The position numbers and the translations under genes were made by a program. Shown one piece after another: positions 53,337 to 56,180 of a DNA stretch of 56,180 nt. Positions within the stretch are counted from its first letter, which is position 1; every line of letters begins with the position of its first letter. A model generated the notes under the pieces. That model was not told where the DNA came from, searched no databases, and was given only the letters and a program-made list of their open reading frames with translations. Source of the stretch: Clostridiaceae bacterium (lineage in GTDB: Bacteria; Bacillota; Clostridia; DSM-8532); NCBI GenBank assembly GCA_012719645.1, contig JAAXZX010000046.1, positions 1 to 56,180 of the forward strand, in the 5' to 3' direction.

Positions 53337-53855
53337 TCAGCGGTAGAACCGTTTCAGATCCGCCGCGATTTCCCTGTTTTGCCTTGTGAGAATGCCGATA
53401 AATTCTGTTACCCGCTCATCCTCTGCCAGGGTTTCAAAGGCCGAATAGAGCGCGTCTATAAATGCGGGAGAAATGGTATACAGGTCTGCCCGGTATAGGA
53501 GCGGGCATAACGCGGCCGCCCTAAGGTCGGGCGTAAAGGTGAGACAGCCATGCTCATCAATCTGGGGAATAATGGGAAATATACGGCAGGAAAGGGGGCG
53601 TTTCTTCCTGTCGCAGCAGCCCTGGCAAACAAGCAGTTTAATCCGGGTACCATCGGACAACCCGATATGGCTGTCTACAATACTGATACCGTTTCTATCT
53701 TCAATGTACATGATCTCTTCCCCTGGAAAGAGGAGCATCCCGTCCTGGTCTGAACCCTTGCAGCAAGCGCTGCCGCACAGAGCACCGCAGTCGTACTCCA
53801 GGGGAGTAATGTTCTCCAGGTATTTCCATGCTTTTTTATACAACGTCGACTTCAT
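53337..53855 (-). CDS. Cys-cluster metal-binding protein (YkgJ-like)
   Basis: A 172-residue protein with Cys groups CGALCGSACCKG near 23-34 and VCQGCCDRKKRPLSCRIFP near 77-95, the pattern of the YkgJ family CxxCxxCC zinc- or iron-chelating domain. The remainder is helical, without other motifs. The ATG at 53855 begins two bases beyond the SDR stop, so the genes are coupled. Function unknown; a role in metal-dependent modification is only a guess. Confidence 0.8.
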   Translation of the reverse strand: MKSTLYKKAWKYLENITPLEYDCGALCGSACCKGSDQDGMLLFPGEEIMYIEDRNGISIVDSHIGLSDGTRIKLLVCQGCCDRKKRPLSCRIFPIIPQIDEHGCLTFTPDLRAAALCPLLYRADLYTISPAFIDALYSAFETLAEDERVTEFIGILTRQNREIAADLKRFYR

Positions 53856-53857
53856 AC

Positions 53858-54700
53858 CTATGCGTAGAGCATGCCCACCAGCTTTTCTACAAGCCATGAG
53901 GGCAGAAGCCTTTTCAATATGAGTATGGTCTTGTAACCCAGTCCTACAGCTTTCCGTATGGGCGGATTCTTTCTCATGATCATGCCATGGATTACCCCGG
54001 CCACCTTTTCTGGCGGGGCGCCGTTTTGCTCGTCATGTTCCATCCTGCCAAGGGATTTCCTGAACCTGCCGTAATAAGGGGAATCCTCCCCGGCGGCCTC
54101 GGCGATTACGCGGCTGGACGTGAACCCGGTCCTGGTATCCCCGGGTTCCACCAGGCAAGCCTTGATTCCGAACGGGGCAACTTCATGTCTTAATGCCTCG
54201 ACAAGCGCTTCCAGCGCAGACTTGCTGGCGCTGTACATGGACTGGTAGGGAATGGAGATCAGGGCGGCAACCGAGCTGACGACGATAATCCTGCCCCGGC
54301 CCTGTTTCCTCATGACCGGCAGTACTTGCCTTATCATGCGAAGGGCGCCGAAAAAATTGATATCGAACTGTGTTTCGGCTTCCTGGATGGAGGTGTCCTC
54401 GATGGAGCCCGCGATACCCATTCCCGCGTTGCTTATGAGGACATCAATGCGTCTTTCCCTTTCCAATACCGTCCTGACGGCGTTTTCCGCCGATGCCTCG
54501 GAACTCACATCAAGCGGTATCATTTCGATAAACCCGCCTGATGGGCTGCTTTGAAAAGGCTGCCCGTCCTTTATGCCGGCGGCCTTCCTGGATGTTCCGT
54601 AAACATGGAACCCTCTTTCCATGAGCCACTCTGCCGTGGCCTTGCCGATTCCCGAGGAAGCGCCTGTCAGCAGGACGACCTGGCTATTATTTCCCGACAT
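53858..54700 (-). CDS. Short-chain dehydrogenase/reductase
   Basis: A 280-residue classical SDR. The NAD(P) motif TGASSGIG is at about 12-19, NAG in SNAGMGIAG near 92, and the catalytic Ser-Tyr-Lys in VSSVAAL and YSASKSALEAL (about 142-160). After the core, a C-terminal tail ends in a hydrophobic amphipathic stretch (TILILKRLLPSWLVEKLVGML), which suggests membrane contact and a lipophilic substrate. ATG 54700 follows AAAGGA by ten bases. AGGACA, 17 bases, TATAAT on the minus strand (54753-54781) is its probable promoter. It is divergent from the alpha-oxoamine synthase gene. Confidence 0.9.
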   Translation of the reverse strand: MSGNNSQVVLLTGASSGIGKATAEWLMERGFHVYGTSRKAAGIKDGQPFQSSPSGGFIEMIPLDVSSEASAENAVRTVLERERRIDVLISNAGMGIAGSIEDTSIQEAETQFDINFFGALRMIRQVLPVMRKQGRGRIIVVSSVAALISIPYQSMYSASKSALEALVEALRHEVAPFGIKACLVEPGDTRTGFTSSRVIAEAAGEDSPYYGRFRKSLGRMEHDEQNGAPPEKVAGVIHGMIMRKNPPIRKAVGLGYKTILILKRLLPSWLVEKLVGMLYA

Positions 54701-54752
54701 AAATCCCATTCCTTTCATGAATCCGCCCGATGGTCCGGATTTTATCGAGAAT

Positions 54753-54781
54753 ATTATACAATAATTTGCTGTTTCTGTCCT
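54753..54781 (-). promoter_or_regulatory. Promoter of the SDR gene cluster
   Basis: On the minus strand AGGACA (54776-54781), 17 bases, TATAAT (54753-54758), with a leader of about 45 bases. Confidence 0.55.
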
Positions 54782-54891
54782 TGATGTCGATTGCGGGAGC
54801 CGGCTTTCCAGAGCGGGGACCGGGAGTTAAGCGGAGGCGGATCGCCTTTTTGGCATCGACAGAAAAATCTAGTGGATATTTTATGGTTTTG

Positions 54892-54900
54892 TGGTACAAT
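54892..54900 (+). promoter_or_regulatory. Extended -10 promoter of the oxoamine synthase
   Basis: TGGTACAAT (TGN plus TACAAT) about 70 bases before the start codon; no -35 match. A small AGGCG-GAT-CGCCT hairpin with five T lies upstream at 54835-54851 and could end a transcript from further left. Confidence 0.45.
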
Positions 54901-54972
54901 GGGATTAACGTATCTATCTGGTACTAGCACTAGGTCATAAAATATCAGAATCATCGACAAGGAGATGTTACG

Positions 54973-56145
54973 ATGGATCTATTTCAGAAATGCCAGGATT
55001 ATACGGCTGTGAAAGAGGCCATTGCCGCCGGCATCTATCCTTATTTCCATGCCCTGGAGTCCGGACAGGATACTGAAGTTATCATGGAAGGCCGCAGGAC
55101 AATAATGATTGGTTCCAACAACTATTTGGGACTGACATCTGATCCGCGGGTTAAGGAAGCTGCGAGGAATGCCCTGGAGAAATACGGAACGGGATGTTCC
55201 GGGTCCAGGTTTCTCAACGGCACGCTGGATCTGCATATTGAACTGGAAAGGCAGCTTGCCGGGTTTTTGAATAAAGAGGCCTGCATAACATTCAGCACTG
55301 GCTTCCAGACCAACCTGGGAATAATTTCCGCCATAGCGGGTCGCAATGACTACATTATCTGCGACAAGGAAAACCATGCCAGCATATATGACGCATGTCG
55401 TCTTAGCTTTGCCACAATGGTGCGCTACAAGCATGATGACATGGAGGACCTGGAGCGTGTACTCAGCGAGATTCCGGACAACAAGGGCAAGCTTATAGTG
55501 ACCGATGGCGTATTCAGCATGGGAGGCGAAATCTGCAATCTCCCGAAGATTGTTGAACTGGCGAGAAAATACGGGGCCAGGGTAATGGTGGACGATGCCC
55601 ATGCGCTGGGCGTTTTGGGAGAGAAAGGAAGAGGCACCGCCGAGTATTTCGGCCTTGAGGACGAAGTTGACATTATAATGGGTACCTTCAGCAAATCCCT
55701 GGCCAGCCTGGGCGGATATATGGCGGCGTCCGAAGAAGTAGTCACCTATGTAAAGCATAATTCGAGGCCGTTCATATTCAGCGCTTCCATACCGCCTGCC
55801 AACGCCGCCGCCGCACTTGCTGCGCTGAACGTGCTGAAATCCGAGCCTGAAAGGGTGAAGAGGCTCAATGAAATTGCAGATTACATGAGAAAGCTTCTCA
55901 GGGAAAGGAATATCCCGCTCAAGGAGAGCCAGACGCCCATCATTCCCGTCATGACCTACGATGATATCAGGACCTTCGTAATATGCAGGGAACTCCTGAA
56001 AGAGGGAGTCTATGTCAATCCTGTAATATCGCCGGCTGTTCCCCAGGGCCAGAGCATGATCCGCACCAGTTACACGGCAACCCATACAAAGGAACAGATG
56101 GAAGAAGCGGCGGATAAATTCGTCAAGGTCTTCTCAAATTTCTGA
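54973..56145 (+). CDS. Alpha-oxoamine synthase (serine palmitoyltransferase / AONS / KBL-like)
   Basis: A 390-residue fold-type I PLP enzyme that would condense an amino acid with an acyl-CoA and release CO2. It has SNNYLGLTSDPRV near 48, GTGCSGSRFLNGTLDLHIEL near 73-92, DKENHASIYDACRLS near 132 with the PLP-stacking His, DDAHALGVLGEKGRG near 207 and the PLP lysine in GTFSKSLASLGGYMA near 236. The early YPYFHALESGQDTEVIMEGR and SRFLNGTLDLH stretches resemble bacterial serine palmitoyltransferases more than E. coli KBL or BioF, by memory of those sequences. No bio or tdh gene is near. An AAGGAG site precedes the ATG. Confidence 0.85.
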   Translation: MDLFQKCQDYTAVKEAIAAGIYPYFHALESGQDTEVIMEGRRTIMIGSNNYLGLTSDPRVKEAARNALEKYGTGCSGSRFLNGTLDLHIELERQLAGFLNKEACITFSTGFQTNLGIISAIAGRNDYIICDKENHASIYDACRLSFATMVRYKHDDMEDLERVLSEIPDNKGKLIVTDGVFSMGGEICNLPKIVELARKYGARVMVDDAHALGVLGEKGRGTAEYFGLEDEVDIIMGTFSKSLASLGGYMAASEEVVTYVKHNSRPFIFSASIPPANAAAALAALNVLKSEPERVKRLNEIADYMRKLLRERNIPLKESQTPIIPVMTYDDIRTFVICRELLKEGVYVNPVISPAVPQGQSMIRTSYTATHTKEQMEEAADKFVKVFSNF

Positions 56146-56180
56146 CAATAAGCACTTATTTCATAGATAATAAAAAAGGG

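Noticed and set aside
54979..56085. 368-codon minus-strand ORF opposite the oxoamine synthase
   Set aside because: Fully antisense to a PLP enzyme with all motifs; no ribosome site and no recognisable domain.
54973..56145. Naming the gene kbl or bioF
   Set aside because: The family is clear, but no tdh or bio genes are near and the motifs resemble serine palmitoyltransferase as much or more, so no symbol is given.

Overview
The window reads as a chromosome segment of an anaerobic, low-to-medium G+C Firmicute of class Clostridia. The evidence is a Rex redox repressor, GTP-type PEP carboxykinase, the short HisG plus HisZ pair, a metG-tatD-yabE-ksgA block in Bacillus/Clostridium order, a DacF-type carboxypeptidase next to deoB, AGGAGG ribosome-binding sites, and consensus sigma-A promoters. 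There is no rRNA, phage, CRISPR array or intact transposase. One tRNA-Ser(GGA) lies at the left edge.

Layout. 1-4.9 kb: tRNA-Ser, a membrane-anchored rhodanese, HU, and a three-gene ABC-2 exporter (ATPase plus two permeases). 4.9-11.6 kb: a zinc-ribbon membrane protein and a 1477-residue secreted fusion of a phosphodiester glycosidase and a metallophosphatase. 11.8-17.3 kb: a small membrane ORF, an aldo/keto reductase with ferredoxin-like tail, a membrane-fused spermidine-synthase-like protein and an intracellular type I pullulanase. 17.4-25.8 kb: the operon hisZ-G-D-C-B-purC-hisH-A-F behind a consensus promoter; hisI, hisE and a histidinol phosphatase gene are absent. 25.8-30.2 kb: rex, convergent pckG and a MATE transporter. 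30.3-37 kb: an IspF-like protein, metG, tatD, a coiled-coil protein, yabE-like and ksgA. 37-44.1 kb: an unrecognised two-part protein, galT-galK, purA and a short glgP. 44.2-56.2 kb: a class II Fic protein, an EF-hand-like protein, type IV UDG, a cysteine-desulfurase-family enzyme, a metallophosphoesterase, deoB, dacF, then GNAT, Cys-cluster and SDR genes divergent from an alpha-oxoamine synthase.

Working together: pullulanase and glucan phosphorylase would mobilise glycogen or maltodextrin; galK/galT feed galactose in; pckG carries a near-perfect Rex box and rex itself has a Rex-like box on its promoter, suggesting NADH-responsive control of the PEP/oxaloacetate node. HisF releases AICAR, and purC, whose pathway also leads to AICAR, sits inside the his operon.

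The most unusual items are the glycosidase-phosphatase fusion, the oxoamine synthase/SDR pair resembling the first two steps of sphingolipid synthesis, a 168-bp nested palindrome with 16-bp terminal inverted repeats, three intergenic loci sharing heptamer arrays plus an ATTGC/GCAAT palindrome, six 8-bp repeats running up to the hisZ start codon, and an IspF homologue lacking signature residues. All calls come from reading the sequence; no database search was run.
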